Of a stretch of 64,000 nt of DNA, positions 28,484-38,707 are shown piece by piece (the stretch's first letter is position 1; every line of letters begins with the position of its first letter). This stretch comes from Bacteroides salyersiae WAL 10018 = DSM 18765 = JCM 12988 (GTDB lineage: Bacteria; Bacteroidota; Bacteroidia; Bacteroidales; Bacteroidaceae), in contig NZ_KB905466.1 of NCBI RefSeq assembly GCF_000381365.1, positions 1,445,102 through 1,509,101 of the forward strand, read 5' to 3'. The notes below the pieces were generated by a model that was not told the DNA's origin, searched no databases, and saw only the letters and a program-made list of their open reading frames with translations. The position numbers and the translations under genes are program-made.

Positions 28484-29539
28484 TTACAACACTATTTTTC
28501 TACAACTTTCTCCGATCTTAACAATATAAACTCCCTTTTGAGCTACAGGAATTGTTGTTACACTTGAAATAGGAGATTTGAAGGAAACCAATTTTCCTGA
28601 AACTGAATAAACCTGAATAGGAGATTTTGCATCTACCACCGTAATTTCACCGTTAGATGCCCAAACAACAGCGTTCTGGTCAGCTATCTTATAGCTTATT
28701 CCGGTTGGAGAATCATTCCACTCCACATCTTCTATTTTCCCCGGAACATACTTATTATCAATTGTTTCTATTTTCTCCAGTTTTATATCACTAAACAATA
28801 CAATCGCATTTTCAATACCACTACCTAACCACATCTTTATTACCAAAGGCAACTCTTTATAGTTAGGATCTGTATTATCTGCAATAGTTATATCCATGGT
28901 AGCAGTACTCCAATAGTCATTAAAGTCAGCATAGAAAGGTAGTTCCAATTCGCGATAAGTCCCGTTAGCCAAATCAGTACCATTATCTATTCCATCATAA
29001 GCAGAAGTAGCCAAAGTCAATTTCATTGCATTATTCCCTGAATTTGCAATAACCCGATATCCCATAGAAACACGGTAATTTGCTGCCAAAGGAATATCTG
29101 TATTTGAAAGCCAGAACATAGTAGCATTAGGCATTGCCTTGCTATTCTTTACAGCTCTGGGGTCAGACATGGTAGAAGCACTACCTTGATAGCAGAACAA
29201 ATTGCCTAACTCACCACCATCTACAATCTGACATGCTTTATAAAACTCTTCAAACACAGCTTTATCTGCATCAGTTACATTAGCATACAAATCACTTCCC
29301 GGTCCTGTCACATCACCACCCACAGCGCATGCCAACCCGATAGAACCATCTAAGGCGTCTCCTAAACGGAAAGGAGCTTTACAGTTCCAGTTCGTAGAAG
29401 CCATTTCTTTAATGAATAATCCTGCTGCGCTACCCTGCTGTTGCTTACTAAATGTCCATGCAGCAGGAGCATAATTCTGAGCTGTTGCACCTAACGAAAA
29501 AAGACAAACAGTTGAAACCAAAAGTAAACTTCTTTTCAT
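28484..29539 (-). CDS. Secreted protein of unknown function, first gene of the PUL
   Basis: A 351-aa protein with signal peptide MKRSLLLVSTVCLFSLGATAQ. A beta-sandwich-like middle (about 120-260, with phrases such as YRVSMGYRVIANSG and LVIKMWLGSGIENAIVLFSDIKLEKIE) recalls carbohydrate-binding modules. The last 80 residues form a Por-like sorting domain (IQVYSVSGKLVS, KGVYIVKIGESCRKIVL). No catalytic motif is seen. As promoter-proximal gene ahead of a terminator it may be the most abundant product: a secreted glycan-binding protein is the simplest inference. Confidence 0.7.
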   Translation of the reverse strand: MKRSLLLVSTVCLFSLGATAQNYAPAAWTFSKQQQGSAAGLFIKEMASTNWNCKAPFRLGDALDGSIGLACAVGGDVTGPGSDLYANVTDADKAVFEEFYKACQIVDGGELGNLFCYQGSASTMSDPRAVKNSKAMPNATMFWLSNTDIPLAANYRVSMGYRVIANSGNNAMKLTLATSAYDGIDNGTDLANGTYRELELPFYADFNDYWSTATMDITIADNTDPNYKELPLVIKMWLGSGIENAIVLFSDIKLEKIETIDNKYVPGKIEDVEWNDSPTGISYKIADQNAVVWASNGEITVVDAKSPIQVYSVSGKLVSFKSPISSVTTIPVAQKGVYIVKIGESCRKIVL

Positions 29540-29626
29540 AATAATAAAATTAAAGTTAATAAATAAAACATTGATGTAACATCAATCAAATTATCATATT
29601 ATATAATAATTCGATTTTTATTGGTG

Positions 29627-29662
29627 CAAACATAGATGATTAAATACAAATTAATGTTCAAA
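29627..29662 (-). promoter_or_regulatory. Candidate promoter of the N-glycan-type PUL
   Basis: On the minus strand a perfect Bacteroides -7 box, TATGTTTG (29627-29634), lies 88 bp before the first PUL gene. A -33-like TTTG falls at 29659-29662, a spacing of 24 bp, a little longer than usual. The 29.6-30.6 kb gap would hold the regulator's binding sites. Confidence 0.4.
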
Positions 29663-30342
29663 AACGGCTGTTTGTTATTCCAAAAATGTACCAAACAACG
29701 CATGTATAGGAGTTTTGAACGATTTTTGAAAATATATGATTGATTTTGAAAATAGCCCGGTTTAACAACTCATGATACCAAGACAAATGAATATATACAC
29801 ATATAAAGTAAAGGATATACAGTATCCATTACATATATTTGCAATTATTTATGTAGTATGCTTTCTGTTCGTCTCTTTTGTCTTCAAATGCGTGTTAGAA
29901 TAATAGGACATCAACGCAAAATCACATAAAATATTCGTTTTTTGAAGCATTATTATATTTAACTTGAATTCGATATAAGATTAAAATTATCTTTCTTAGA
30001 AATAAAATTTTGCACAATCTTTCTTTTATATTGATTCGTGATATCCTACTATGTTCATCTACTCCAAGCATCACTTTTGTAACAACAAATCCGTTTCTAC
30101 CGACTTTAGCGGTCTCTTCTCTGGTAATCCTAAACACCTAGTACTTGAAACAACTTCAAACATAATAAACAATTTTAAACACCGGAGACAATAAAGCACA
30201 CCGTCTATTTATACTTATTTAAATCACAATTAAAATTACAGAAACTTGGTAATAGAGAATGATTACAATAAAATAAATCGCTATAACAATACCACCATAA
30301 CATACTCATATTCAATAATTAAACAAGTAAATTTATTACTAT

Positions 30343-30410
30343 TGCAAAAGTATACACTTAAGCTTGTGTTAATAACGTTTCTTTATACAATAACAGTATA
30401 TACTTTTGCA
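30343..30410. promoter_or_regulatory. Inverted repeat with promoter elements upstream of the hybrid regulator
   Basis: Arms TGCAAAAGTATACACT (30343-30358) and AGTATATACTTTTGCA (30395-30410) match as an inverted repeat with one mismatch, 36 bp apart. A third half site AAAAGTATATA follows at about 30415. The right arm contains a plus-strand -7 box TACTTTTG (30401-30408) with GTTT near -33. This looks like an operator overlapping the promoter of the hybrid regulator. The rest of the gap 29540-30582 is AT-rich with no convincing gene. Confidence 0.4.
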
Positions 30411-30582
30411 TGATAAAAGTATATATTATTGTATTCATTAATTTTATAGTTAAAGAAATAGATTAACAATGTTAATAACTACCCCCCGTTATCTTTGCTT
30501 CAAAAAGACATTATTTTCCCATACCCTTTGTTTATCTGTCACATTTGTTTTAATTTTGTCTACACTAATCAAAAAAACGATT

Positions 30583-33500
30583 ATGAAAAACTATGGAAAC
30601 GTACTAACCAGTTTATGCCGGTTTGTCGGATGTGTTCTATTGATGCAATGCTCCGTTTCTTCCTTACACGCTTTTCCTGATTATTATTTCAAACAACTAT
30701 CCCTACAAGAAGGGCTATCACAGACAACGGTCAACTGCGTACTCAAGGATTACAAAGGAATCATCTGGATTGGTACTCAAATGGGATTGAATCGTTTTGA
30801 TCAGTATGAACTTAAAAATTACTTTTATGATTCATATTCTCCTAATTCATTACCAGACAATGATATCTGCTTTCTAAAAGAAGACTCCCTGCTCAATCTA
30901 TGGATAGGTACTCAGGAAGGATTGGCAATTTACAACCGGGGAGAAGATAATTTCACTTTGATCTATCATAACAATGCCCCTGTACAAGCAAAGGCCGCTT
31001 GTCTGCTGACGGACGGAATATTATTTGCAGGAACAGGACTGTGGATATACAGCTATGCCGATCGCCAATTGCACAGTCTCCCCATTATTAATAAAGGCAA
31101 AGCAATTAATGACTATTTTAAATATATCAAACCTTGGAAAAAAAATACGTATGTGGTAGGCACCCAATGGAAAGGTGTTTATCTCTACCACACAGACAGC
31201 CACCAATTAACCCCTTTCACCTCTTGCAAAAAACAACATATAAGTTCTTATTTTATTGACAAACAAAAAAACTTATGGTTATCACCTTATGGTGAAGGTA
31301 TGATATGTTATGATGTAAACGGCCAAGAAATCGCCCGCTATTCCACACAAAATTCCGATTTGTGCAATGACATTATACTTGACATGCTCATTTACAAAGA
31401 CGAACTGTGGATAGCTACCGACGGAGGTGGCATTGCGCGTTTAAATCTCGCAGACCGTACCTTTCGCACCATCGAACAGCAAAGCGGAAACAACAACTCA
31501 CTGCCCAGCAATTCAATAAAAAGCCTGTATGTGGATCATTCACAAAACCTATGGGCCGGTACCATCCGAAACGGACTGTTGAATATTCGCGAAGTATACA
31601 TGCACACCTTTCAAGATGTACCTTTAAACAACCTTTATGGTCTGAGTAATAAAATAACCTTATGCTTGTATGAGGAAGACGGTTTTATGTATATCGGGAC
31701 AGATGGCGGAGGTATCAACCGGCTAAACCAAACTGAAAATATATTTAAGCATTACCCCTCATGCAGCAAAGAGAAAGTAGTATCGATAGCAGGATATAAT
31801 TCAGAAGAACTGATCGCCTCCTTTTATGGGAAAGGACTCTATTTCTTCAACAAAAGAACAGGCCTCTGCCGTCCGTGCAACTTTATAAGCCCGAATCTCA
31901 GAGAGCAAATCAATTCCATGGGAATAGCTATCAACATATATCAATTTTCTCCCGGAAAATATTACATACTGGCAGAACAAGTATATATTTATGACCTGAA
32001 AACAGCCCGGCTTACCCCTGTACAGATGACACAAATACGCAAAGATACAGACACTCCAATCAGTAATCTTAAAGTTATTGCCTCAAACGACTCCATCACC
32101 TACCTTTATGGAGTTAAAAATATTTTTTGTCTGAACAACCGCACCCAAACACTGTCACCGATCTATTATTCCGATTTCAATATCACTATCAACTGTGTCT
32201 GCTGCGATTCGCAAGGAGATTTCTGGATAGCAACCAATCGCGGGTTACTAAGATACAACCGTCACAATAAATCTGCTGAAAAAATCGAGACGTCTCTGTT
32301 CAGTGAAGCCAGAACAACCGTTTATGATCCTACAGACCGAATTTGGATCGGTGCCCGAAACATGCTGTTCGCTTATTCCATATCGGATAAACGATTTACC
32401 ATCTTCGACGAAAACGACGGGGCTTTAGCCAATGAATATATGTATACCAACGTTCCCATATCACAATCGGGAGACATTTACCAATGCGGAGTAAACGGCT
32501 TATTGCGTATTTGCAAAAATTACCCGTTTAAAGACGGCAATATTCCCACCATAAAATTAATGGATATAGAACTGAATGGAGCAACCATCACCAATCAAGT
32601 CTCAGCAACAGGCAAATTGACCATTCCCTATCATTACACCTCACTTATCATCAAACTGATAAGAAATGAAGAGGATGTATTTCGACGGAGAATATACCGG
32701 TTTCACATTTCCGGTTTGGCACGCGATATCGAATCGTATGCTCCTTCTTTGGCTCTCTATTCACTATCTCCCGGTCATTATGAAGTATCCGTTTCGTGCA
32801 GTAACAGAGATGGTAGCTGGACAGAAATGACACCTATATTAAATCTGGAAATCCCCACTCCATGGTGGCAAAGTCCTTATCTGAAACTGGCACTGATTAT
32901 TCTCTTTATCATTATCTGCATAGGTTATGTGACTTATTACAACCGGAAAAAAGAGCGTAAACTGCAATGGGAGCTGAAAGAACACAAGCAAAATATGAAT
33001 GAAGAAAAAATACGTTTCCTCATCAATATGAGCCATGAGTTGAGAACACCCCTTATGCTTATATATGCACCGCTCAAACGTCTGCTTAATAAAGAGGCAA
33101 TAACCGACAATAAACTAAAAGAACAACTGGAAAGTATCTGCCGGCAAGTCAGACGTATGAAAAATCTGATTGAAATGGTACTTGATGTACGTCGCATAGA
33201 AATGGGGCAGAAAGTATTACATCTTTCCACTTGTACGTTCAACAATTGGTTGGAAGAAATCGCCGGGAGTTTCACAAATGAATATGCCAACAAGAATGTA
33301 CGTCTCCTATATAATTTTGACAACCGTATTAAAGAATGGACATTTGATACCAGCAAATGTGAAATGATAGTATCCAATCTATTAGCAAATGCATTAAAAT
33401 TCACTCCGGAAGGAAATTCCGTGACATTAACAACGCAAAAAGAAAAGGGAAACATACGTATTTCCGTCATCGATGAAGGTATCGGACTGGACGAAGAAGA

Positions 33501-34584
33501 CATAAAACAGCTTTTTGTACGCTTCTATCAGGGAAAAGACTCAAAAGAAGGAAGCGGCATCGGGCTATCCTATGTGAAAGTACTGGTGGAACTGCAAGGA
33601 GGAAAGATCGAAGCCTATAATAATGAGAAAACAGGGGCCACTTTCTGCTTCGAATTGCCCGAAAGAGAAGATAAAAAAAATCCTTCTGAACAGTCCGTCA
33701 ATATATCACTCAACGATGTGCTCCGTTTTTCCGACAGAGAAAGACAAGAACAAAAACCATCCCAAGAGGAAGAGAATTTCGACACACGCAACTATTCAAT
33801 ACTAATAGTAGAAGATAATATTGAACTGTCCAACTTTCTCAAAGAGGCCTTGAAGGAGCACTTCCAAAAAGTATATACAGCCAACAACGGAGAAGATGCA
33901 TTCAACATTGCCACACAAAAATTACCCGATATCATTGTCAGCGATATCATGATGCAACAAGGCGATGGTCTGGAACTATGTCAACAAATAAAAAGGCAAG
34001 AAAAAACCTGTTTCATTCCCGTGGTGCTACTCACTGCGCGAACGGACATGGAAAGTACAGCATCCGGCTATAAATCGGGAGCTGATATCTATCTTACCAA
34101 ACCTTTTGAAGTAGATGAATTAATAGTTATAGTACGCAATTTATTGAAAAATCGTAAGATATTACAAAAACACTATCGTAACTATGTGAGTAGTATATCC
34201 TCCTATCCAAATATAGAAGAAGAACCGAGTAATGCGGACGAAAGATTTCTCTTCAAACTAAATAATATTATCATAGAGAATCTAAGCAACAACCAATTGG
34301 ACGTAGATTTTATAGCAGACAAAATGGGCATGTCGCGAACCACGCTCTACAACAGAGTAAAAGCAGTAAATTATGTGGGTATCAACGACTGCATCAATAA
34401 TTTCCGTATAGAAAAAGCCCTTCAAATGCTACGTGAAACAGATTGCAATATGCTCGAAATATCAGAAGCGGTAGGGTTTAGCAGCCAACGTTATTTTAGC
34501 ACATTCTTCAAAAAAATGGTAGGTTGTACCCCATCTAAATACAGAGAAGAAAATCAGAAACAGGAGTTAGAAGCAGGAAGTTAA
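30583..34584 (+). CDS. Hybrid two-component system sensor/regulator (HTCS)
   Basis: The frame is open from 30469, but Met 30583 gives a signal sequence (MKNYGNVLTSLCRFVGCVLLMQ) and about 1,333 aa. Order: periplasmic beta-propeller repeats (about 35-700; IWIGTQMGLNRF, LWIGTQEGLAIYN, FWIATNRGLLRYN), Y_Y_Y domain (about 700-765), one membrane helix (about 770-795), HisKA with phospho-His about 818 in NMSHELRTP, HATPase, receiver domain with acceptor Asp about 1121 in IVSDIMM, and C-terminal AraC-type HTH (EISEAVGFSSQRYFSTFFKK). It senses a glycan fragment in the periplasm and activates the adjacent divergent PUL. Its location next to GH18/GH20/GH2 genes supports that target. Confidence 0.94.
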   Translation: MKNYGNVLTSLCRFVGCVLLMQCSVSSLHAFPDYYFKQLSLQEGLSQTTVNCVLKDYKGIIWIGTQMGLNRFDQYELKNYFYDSYSPNSLPDNDICFLKEDSLLNLWIGTQEGLAIYNRGEDNFTLIYHNNAPVQAKAACLLTDGILFAGTGLWIYSYADRQLHSLPIINKGKAINDYFKYIKPWKKNTYVVGTQWKGVYLYHTDSHQLTPFTSCKKQHISSYFIDKQKNLWLSPYGEGMICYDVNGQEIARYSTQNSDLCNDIILDMLIYKDELWIATDGGGIARLNLADRTFRTIEQQSGNNNSLPSNSIKSLYVDHSQNLWAGTIRNGLLNIREVYMHTFQDVPLNNLYGLSNKITLCLYEEDGFMYIGTDGGGINRLNQTENIFKHYPSCSKEKVVSIAGYNSEELIASFYGKGLYFFNKRTGLCRPCNFISPNLREQINSMGIAINIYQFSPGKYYILAEQVYIYDLKTARLTPVQMTQIRKDTDTPISNLKVIASNDSITYLYGVKNIFCLNNRTQTLSPIYYSDFNITINCVCCDSQGDFWIATNRGLLRYNRHNKSAEKIETSLFSEARTTVYDPTDRIWIGARNMLFAYSISDKRFTIFDENDGALANEYMYTNVPISQSGDIYQCGVNGLLRICKNYPFKDGNIPTIKLMDIELNGATITNQVSATGKLTIPYHYTSLIIKLIRNEEDVFRRRIYRFHISGLARDIESYAPSLALYSLSPGHYEVSVSCSNRDGSWTEMTPILNLEIPTPWWQSPYLKLALIILFIIICIGYVTYYNRKKERKLQWELKEHKQNMNEEKIRFLINMSHELRTPLMLIYAPLKRLLNKEAITDNKLKEQLESICRQVRRMKNLIEMVLDVRRIEMGQKVLHLSTCTFNNWLEEIAGSFTNEYANKNVRLLYNFDNRIKEWTFDTSKCEMIVSNLLANALKFTPEGNSVTLTTQKEKGNIRISVIDEGIGLDEEDIKQLFVRFYQGKDSKEGSGIGLSYVKVLVELQGGKIEAYNNEKTGATFCFELPEREDKKNPSEQSVNISLNDVLRFSDRERQEQKPSQEEENFDTRNYSILIVEDNIELSNFLKEALKEHFQKVYTANNGEDAFNIATQKLPDIIVSDIMMQQGDGLELCQQIKRQEKTCFIPVVLLTARTDMESTASGYKSGADIYLTKPFEVDELIVIVRNLLKNRKILQKHYRNYVSSISSYPNIEEEPSNADERFLFKLNNIIIENLSNNQLDVDFIADKMGMSRTTLYNRVKAVNYVGINDCINNFRIEKALQMLRETDCNMLEISEAVGFSSQRYFSTFFKKMVGCTPSKYREENQKQELEAGS

Positions 34585-34712
34585 GAGTTAGGAGTTGGGA
34601 GTTAGAATAAGAAAATAGCGAAAGGCATCCTCTACTTACTACTTGACTACTGGCTACTAACTACTATATTCCAGCTCCTAAATTCTGACTCCTAACTCCC
34701 AAATTCCAACTC
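34585..34712. terminator. Inverted cluster of GGAGTTAG-type repeats between convergent genes
   Basis: On the plus strand GAGTTAGGAGTTGGGAGTTAG follows the HTCS stop in three short tandem copies of GGAGTT(A/G). The same words recur inverted at 34672-34712 before the DUF4954 stop (CTCCTAA, ACTCCTAACTCCC, CCAACTCC). Together they can fold into a long imperfect hairpin, a likely bidirectional terminator. Confidence 0.5.
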
Positions 34713-36704
34713 CTACCCCAACTGTCCGATACGATTTATCAGTTCGTCACCCAATGCATTCTTATCATCGATATGCTCCAGTACGGCAGTTACAAATGGA
34801 TTACTTTCAAAATCTCCACGAACTTGCTCGAAATCAAGTTTCATCTCATCTTGCGACCCGTCAGCTCCAAAACCAGTCATTGATGACATGGAGAATTCCT
34901 TACGTGCATCGTTATACACCATACGATCCAGCCCGATAACAGCTTCTTTCCAGGATTTTACAATACAGATAATGTCTTTGGCGGTAATTGTCTCCGGATC
35001 AAGACCATAAAACTCCTGAATCTTATTATAAGCCCATGTCCACTCATAGGTATAGTAATTGTTGTGCATCTCGGCAAAGCGGGCATTTATTTCTTTCAAA
35101 CGATTAATTTCACCACTTTCTATCCCGGCCATCAGCTTTTCTATTTCACTCTTCGGAGCGATCAATCCGGATATGTCAACCCATTCTCCCAAACCTATCT
35201 CCGTATCCGGTTTCAGCCGTTGGCGAATTTCCTCGTTACTCTGGAACTTAATACCTTCAAGACGTTTGATGATAGAATTGCCCAAAAATTTATGAATGGC
35301 TATCTCATAATAACGAATACCGCTATTCAGGGAAGAATTCTTAATCTTGGCACTCTGATAAGAATAAGTTTCGGAAGTTTCGCCGGATACACGTTTCAAA
35401 TCCTTTAAAATAAAACGCCCCTTAAACATTTTCTGAATAGTATATGGGCTCAGCAAATTATAATTAATATAATCGAGCTTGTTCGGATCTTTACGTTTAT
35501 CGCGTTTCGGCCATTTCTGGGCATCACGAATGGTACCCACACTCCGTAAGTTCACTCCCGGTACAAGGAAAGTGGTATTCTGCTGTTCGATCAGATAAGA
35601 AAACGGCAGATTGGATGTATCGGCATGGTTCACATGACGTCCCATTACCAATGAAAATGCACCGACACGGGCCGGCCAGAGGATATAAGAATCCGAAGTG
35701 GTCTTCGCTCCACGTTCCAATGTACCTTGGTGAATAGGACCGAGTTTATACATGTGGTTACTCTGATTAGACCCGGAACCGGCATTCATAAACGAAAACA
35801 TACCGGCAATCAGCAAGGTCGACTTATGATGTGTAACCGTATAAGGGCCGGCGAAAATAGCACAAGCCTCTCCGTTTTCTCCCTGACAATTACTGAAAAA
35901 TAAGGAATCGGAAGCCGAATAATTATGCCCTAACTGACAAGCTTGTCCCACAAAACAACGAGTCAGCAGCGCACCGTCATCCACGTGTGATCCGGAAGAA
36001 ATAATGAAATCGTCACAGATCACCCCGTGTCCGATATGAACCGGTGCCACCGCATTACTATTGACACTACCATTCGATAAACGGCATGTACCGCAAATAT
36101 GACAACAATCGCCTATCCGTACATTTTTAATGGAACCGGTATTAAGTATCATCACATGATTACCGATTGTCCCCACAGTGGAAGCATGCTTATTAGAATA
36201 ATAATCGGTAATCTTCTTCATACGGTCTATCAGCTCCGGACGATGACGATATAAAGCTAAGATATAAGCCTGATGCGCTGAAAGTTTGTCATTAATCAGC
36301 ACTTCCCGGCCACCCGTTTCATTTAGAACAGCAACTTCTACTCCATTGCCAAAAGTCGTACGACCATCTACCAAAATGATATCTACATTTTCAATAAATG
36401 CATTATCCCCAATTTCATAGTTCGCAATGTAGTTCTGAATATTTTCAATGCAGCAGTTATCCCCTACTGTCACATTGTGCAGTGTCACATGACGTAGGCC
36501 GGCATGTTTTTTTATTCCACCCGGCAATGTAAAATCCGAATGAAAAACTCCTAACTTTACTTCACCCGAAAAGCGGGTGTGATGAACGTACTCGGTGGTA
36601 AAATCTTCTGCTACAAAGACTTTTCCCCAATCATCCGCCAGACACGACTGACTCTTTAACTGAAGAATTTCGTCTTCAGTCAATCCTCGGTAAATTTTTC
36701 CCAT
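34713..36704 (-). CDS. DUF4954 family protein with left-handed beta-helix repeats
   Basis: Met 36704 (MGKIYRGLTEDEILQL) is chosen over the longer frame from 36755, giving about 663 aa. The middle carries hexapeptide-type repeats ([LIV]-G-x4: VTVGDNCCIEN, YEIGDNAFIEN, TIGNHVMIL, RIGDCCHICG, HIGHGVICDD), the left-handed parallel beta helix of acyl- and nucleotidyltransferases. The C-terminal 200 residues are helical. This family is widespread in Bacteroidales; its reaction is not known to me. No signal peptide, so cytoplasmic. Confidence 0.85.
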   Translation of the reverse strand: MGKIYRGLTEDEILQLKSQSCLADDWGKVFVAEDFTTEYVHHTRFSGEVKLGVFHSDFTLPGGIKKHAGLRHVTLHNVTVGDNCCIENIQNYIANYEIGDNAFIENVDIILVDGRTTFGNGVEVAVLNETGGREVLINDKLSAHQAYILALYRHRPELIDRMKKITDYYSNKHASTVGTIGNHVMILNTGSIKNVRIGDCCHICGTCRLSNGSVNSNAVAPVHIGHGVICDDFIISSGSHVDDGALLTRCFVGQACQLGHNYSASDSLFFSNCQGENGEACAIFAGPYTVTHHKSTLLIAGMFSFMNAGSGSNQSNHMYKLGPIHQGTLERGAKTTSDSYILWPARVGAFSLVMGRHVNHADTSNLPFSYLIEQQNTTFLVPGVNLRSVGTIRDAQKWPKRDKRKDPNKLDYINYNLLSPYTIQKMFKGRFILKDLKRVSGETSETYSYQSAKIKNSSLNSGIRYYEIAIHKFLGNSIIKRLEGIKFQSNEEIRQRLKPDTEIGLGEWVDISGLIAPKSEIEKLMAGIESGEINRLKEINARFAEMHNNYYTYEWTWAYNKIQEFYGLDPETITAKDIICIVKSWKEAVIGLDRMVYNDARKEFSMSSMTGFGADGSQDEMKLDFEQVRGDFESNPFVTAVLEHIDDKNALGDELINRIGQLG

Positions 36705-36827
36705 AATGTAAGTAATATAATGATGTGCCGATACAACAATGTATCCATACGACAATTGGCCGCACTATATTATTTACTAATACACCGCACGGCAATTGGC
36801 ACATTGGCGTATTGACACATTAAATAA

Positions 36828-38090
36828 TTATTCCTCCTCTTCTTCGTAAGTCTGATAAAGGAAATCATTATAGGGATACTTCTGTACGTGTAACTCTTTT
36901 ACGCGTTTATAAACTACACTCTTCAGTTCTTCTATATTGATTCGTTCGCGGGCGGAAATGAACAGGCAATTGTCTTCCATTTTTGCCATCCACGTCTTCA
37001 TCAGTTCTTCGAGTGTTAAGTTTTCTTTTGTTCTGGGGGTAAGGTCGTCTGCCGCTTTCTCCACGTAGGTATAAGCGTCTATTTTATTAAATATAAGTAT
37101 CATAGGTTTCCCGGCACCACCGATATCGGCCAGGGTTTTATTCACCACCTCTATCTGTTCCTCAAATCCGGGATGGGAAATATCGACAACATGCAGCAAC
37201 AAATCCGCTTCACGCACCTCATCGAGAGTAGATTTGAAAGAGTCTACGAGGTCCGTCGGCAATTTACGGATAAAACCGACGGTATCGGACAGCAAAAAAG
37301 GCAAATTGTCAATTATTACCTTGCGTACGGTAGTATCGAGAGTTGCAAAGAGCTTATTCTCGGCAAACACTTCACTCTTTGCAAGAAGATTCATCATGGT
37401 CGACTTTCCGACATTGGTATATCCCACAAGAGCCACACGAATCATTCTGCCACGATTTTTCCGTTGAGTAGATTTCTGTTTGTCAATTTCTGCTAAACGT
37501 TCCTTCAACAACGACATACGGTTCAATATGATACGGCGGTCCATCTCGAGCTGAGTTTCACCGGGACCACGAAGTCCCACTGAGCCACCTTTACCACTAC
37601 CCGATCCGGAACCACCCCCCTGTCGTTCAAGGTGAGTCCACAAACGCTGCAAACGGGGGAGCATGTACTTATACTGAGCCAGCTCCACTTGCGTTTTCGC
37701 ATTGGCAGTCTGTGCACGCATCGCAAATATGTCGAGGATAAGCGAAGTACGGTCCAATATCTTGACTTTCAGTTCCGCTTCGATGTTACGTATCTGTTTA
37801 GCCGAAAGTTCATCGTCAAAAATGACCATTCCGACTTCCCGTTCGTTTTCTTCTTCATTCAGGATATATTCTTTTATCTCTTCCAACTTTCCTTTTCCCA
37901 CATAAGTTACAGAATTGGCGGTCGGCAACTTTTGGGTAAACTTTTTCACAACTTCCGCCCCAGCCGTCTCGGCAAGGAATGCCAGTTCATCGAGATACTC
38001 GTTCGTTTTACGCTCATCCTGAACTTGCGTAATAATACCGACAAGTATCGCTGTTTCGACCTGAGCTTCGGAGATTACAAATTCTTTCAT
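36828..38090 (-). CDS. hflX: Ribosome-associated GTPase HflX
   Basis: A 420-aa protein of typical length. The N-terminal HflX domain has AGAEVV near residue 40 and ends in a Gly-rich linker (GGGSGSGSGKGG, about 160-170) before GLRGPGETQLEMDRR, the family signature. The G domain follows with G1 GYTNVGKSTMMN, G3 DTVGFIRKLP and G4 NKID. HflX binds the 50S subunit and splits stalled or heat-damaged ribosomes. It is flanked by DUF4954 downstream and a lipoprotein gene 39 bp upstream on the same strand; co-transcription is possible. Confidence 0.95.
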   Translation of the reverse strand: MKEFVISEAQVETAILVGIITQVQDERKTNEYLDELAFLAETAGAEVVKKFTQKLPTANSVTYVGKGKLEEIKEYILNEEENEREVGMVIFDDELSAKQIRNIEAELKVKILDRTSLILDIFAMRAQTANAKTQVELAQYKYMLPRLQRLWTHLERQGGGSGSGSGKGGSVGLRGPGETQLEMDRRIILNRMSLLKERLAEIDKQKSTQRKNRGRMIRVALVGYTNVGKSTMMNLLAKSEVFAENKLFATLDTTVRKVIIDNLPFLLSDTVGFIRKLPTDLVDSFKSTLDEVREADLLLHVVDISHPGFEEQIEVVNKTLADIGGAGKPMILIFNKIDAYTYVEKAADDLTPRTKENLTLEELMKTWMAKMEDNCLFISARERINIEELKSVVYKRVKELHVQKYPYNDFLYQTYEEEEE

Positions 38091-38129
38091 TCTTTATTTC
38101 TCGTATATAATATGTGCGCAAATATATAG

Positions 38130-38666
38130 TTATTTTTGCAGAAAGCCTTGTTCTATAAGCTTATTTAATTCGGAAACAATATTTTTATAGTCCGCCCGCC
38201 GTCCGCATTCATGCCATTCAGTGATAGGGTCTTTATCTCGGATATGTGCTTTCAACTCCTCCATAGAGGGAGCTGAGGACAATCGGCTATACTCTTCATA
38301 AGTATAAGAAAGGAAAGCGACATTCCGACCTATTCCCCTGTTGTCCAACCAATAGCCATCGTTCAGAAGAGTCGGCAGGCAGAGTTTTCCTCCAATAAAA
38401 AGATCACGCGGATGCGGATAAGAGAGAATTTGTGTACGGGAATCGTCCATCAATACCGGAACCAGATGAGAATAATCGCCTTTAGTCTTATAAACAAACA
38501 CTCTTGGGGAACTGACAGCCGCAGACCCTCCCCGTACAGGTGTCTCTATAATCATTTGATTTCCCATATTCTGCTCCTCTTTCAATTGTGTAGCCGGAGT
38601 ACGACAAGCACTCAACATCAGTGCAAAAAACATACAACCGGCCGTGATACAAACAATCTGCTTCAT
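38130..38666 (-). CDS. Small lipoprotein of unknown function
   Basis: A 178-aa protein with a lipoprotein signal (MKQIVCITAGCMFFALMLSAC, lipobox LSAC). The mature part is soluble and mixed alpha/beta, with VFVYKTKGDYSHLVPVLMDD and a C-terminal helix (IVSELNKLIEQGFL). I do not recognise a family with known function. It begins just beyond the terminator at 38708-38753 that closes the shufflon's left end, and lies upstream of hflX. Confidence 0.75.
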   Translation of the reverse strand: MKQIVCITAGCMFFALMLSACRTPATQLKEEQNMGNQMIIETPVRGGSAAVSSPRVFVYKTKGDYSHLVPVLMDDSRTQILSYPHPRDLFIGGKLCLPTLLNDGYWLDNRGIGRNVAFLSYTYEEYSRLSSAPSMEELKAHIRDKDPITEWHECGRRADYKNIVSELNKLIEQGFLQK

Positions 38667-38707
38667 GTAGATAACTTTGTGATTTCAAACAAAAATAGAA
38701 ATAAAAC

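Noticed and set aside
29922..30137. 71-codon minus-strand open frame in the gap between the PUL and the HTCS gene
   Set aside because: No ribosome-binding or promoter context, no recognisable domain, and composition like the AT-rich surroundings. It could be a remnant but I cannot support a gene.
30343..30410. Invertible promoter like those of Bacteroides capsule loci
   Set aside because: The gap between arms is only 36 bp and one arm contains the -7 box itself; no adjacent recombinase. An operator or hairpin is simpler.
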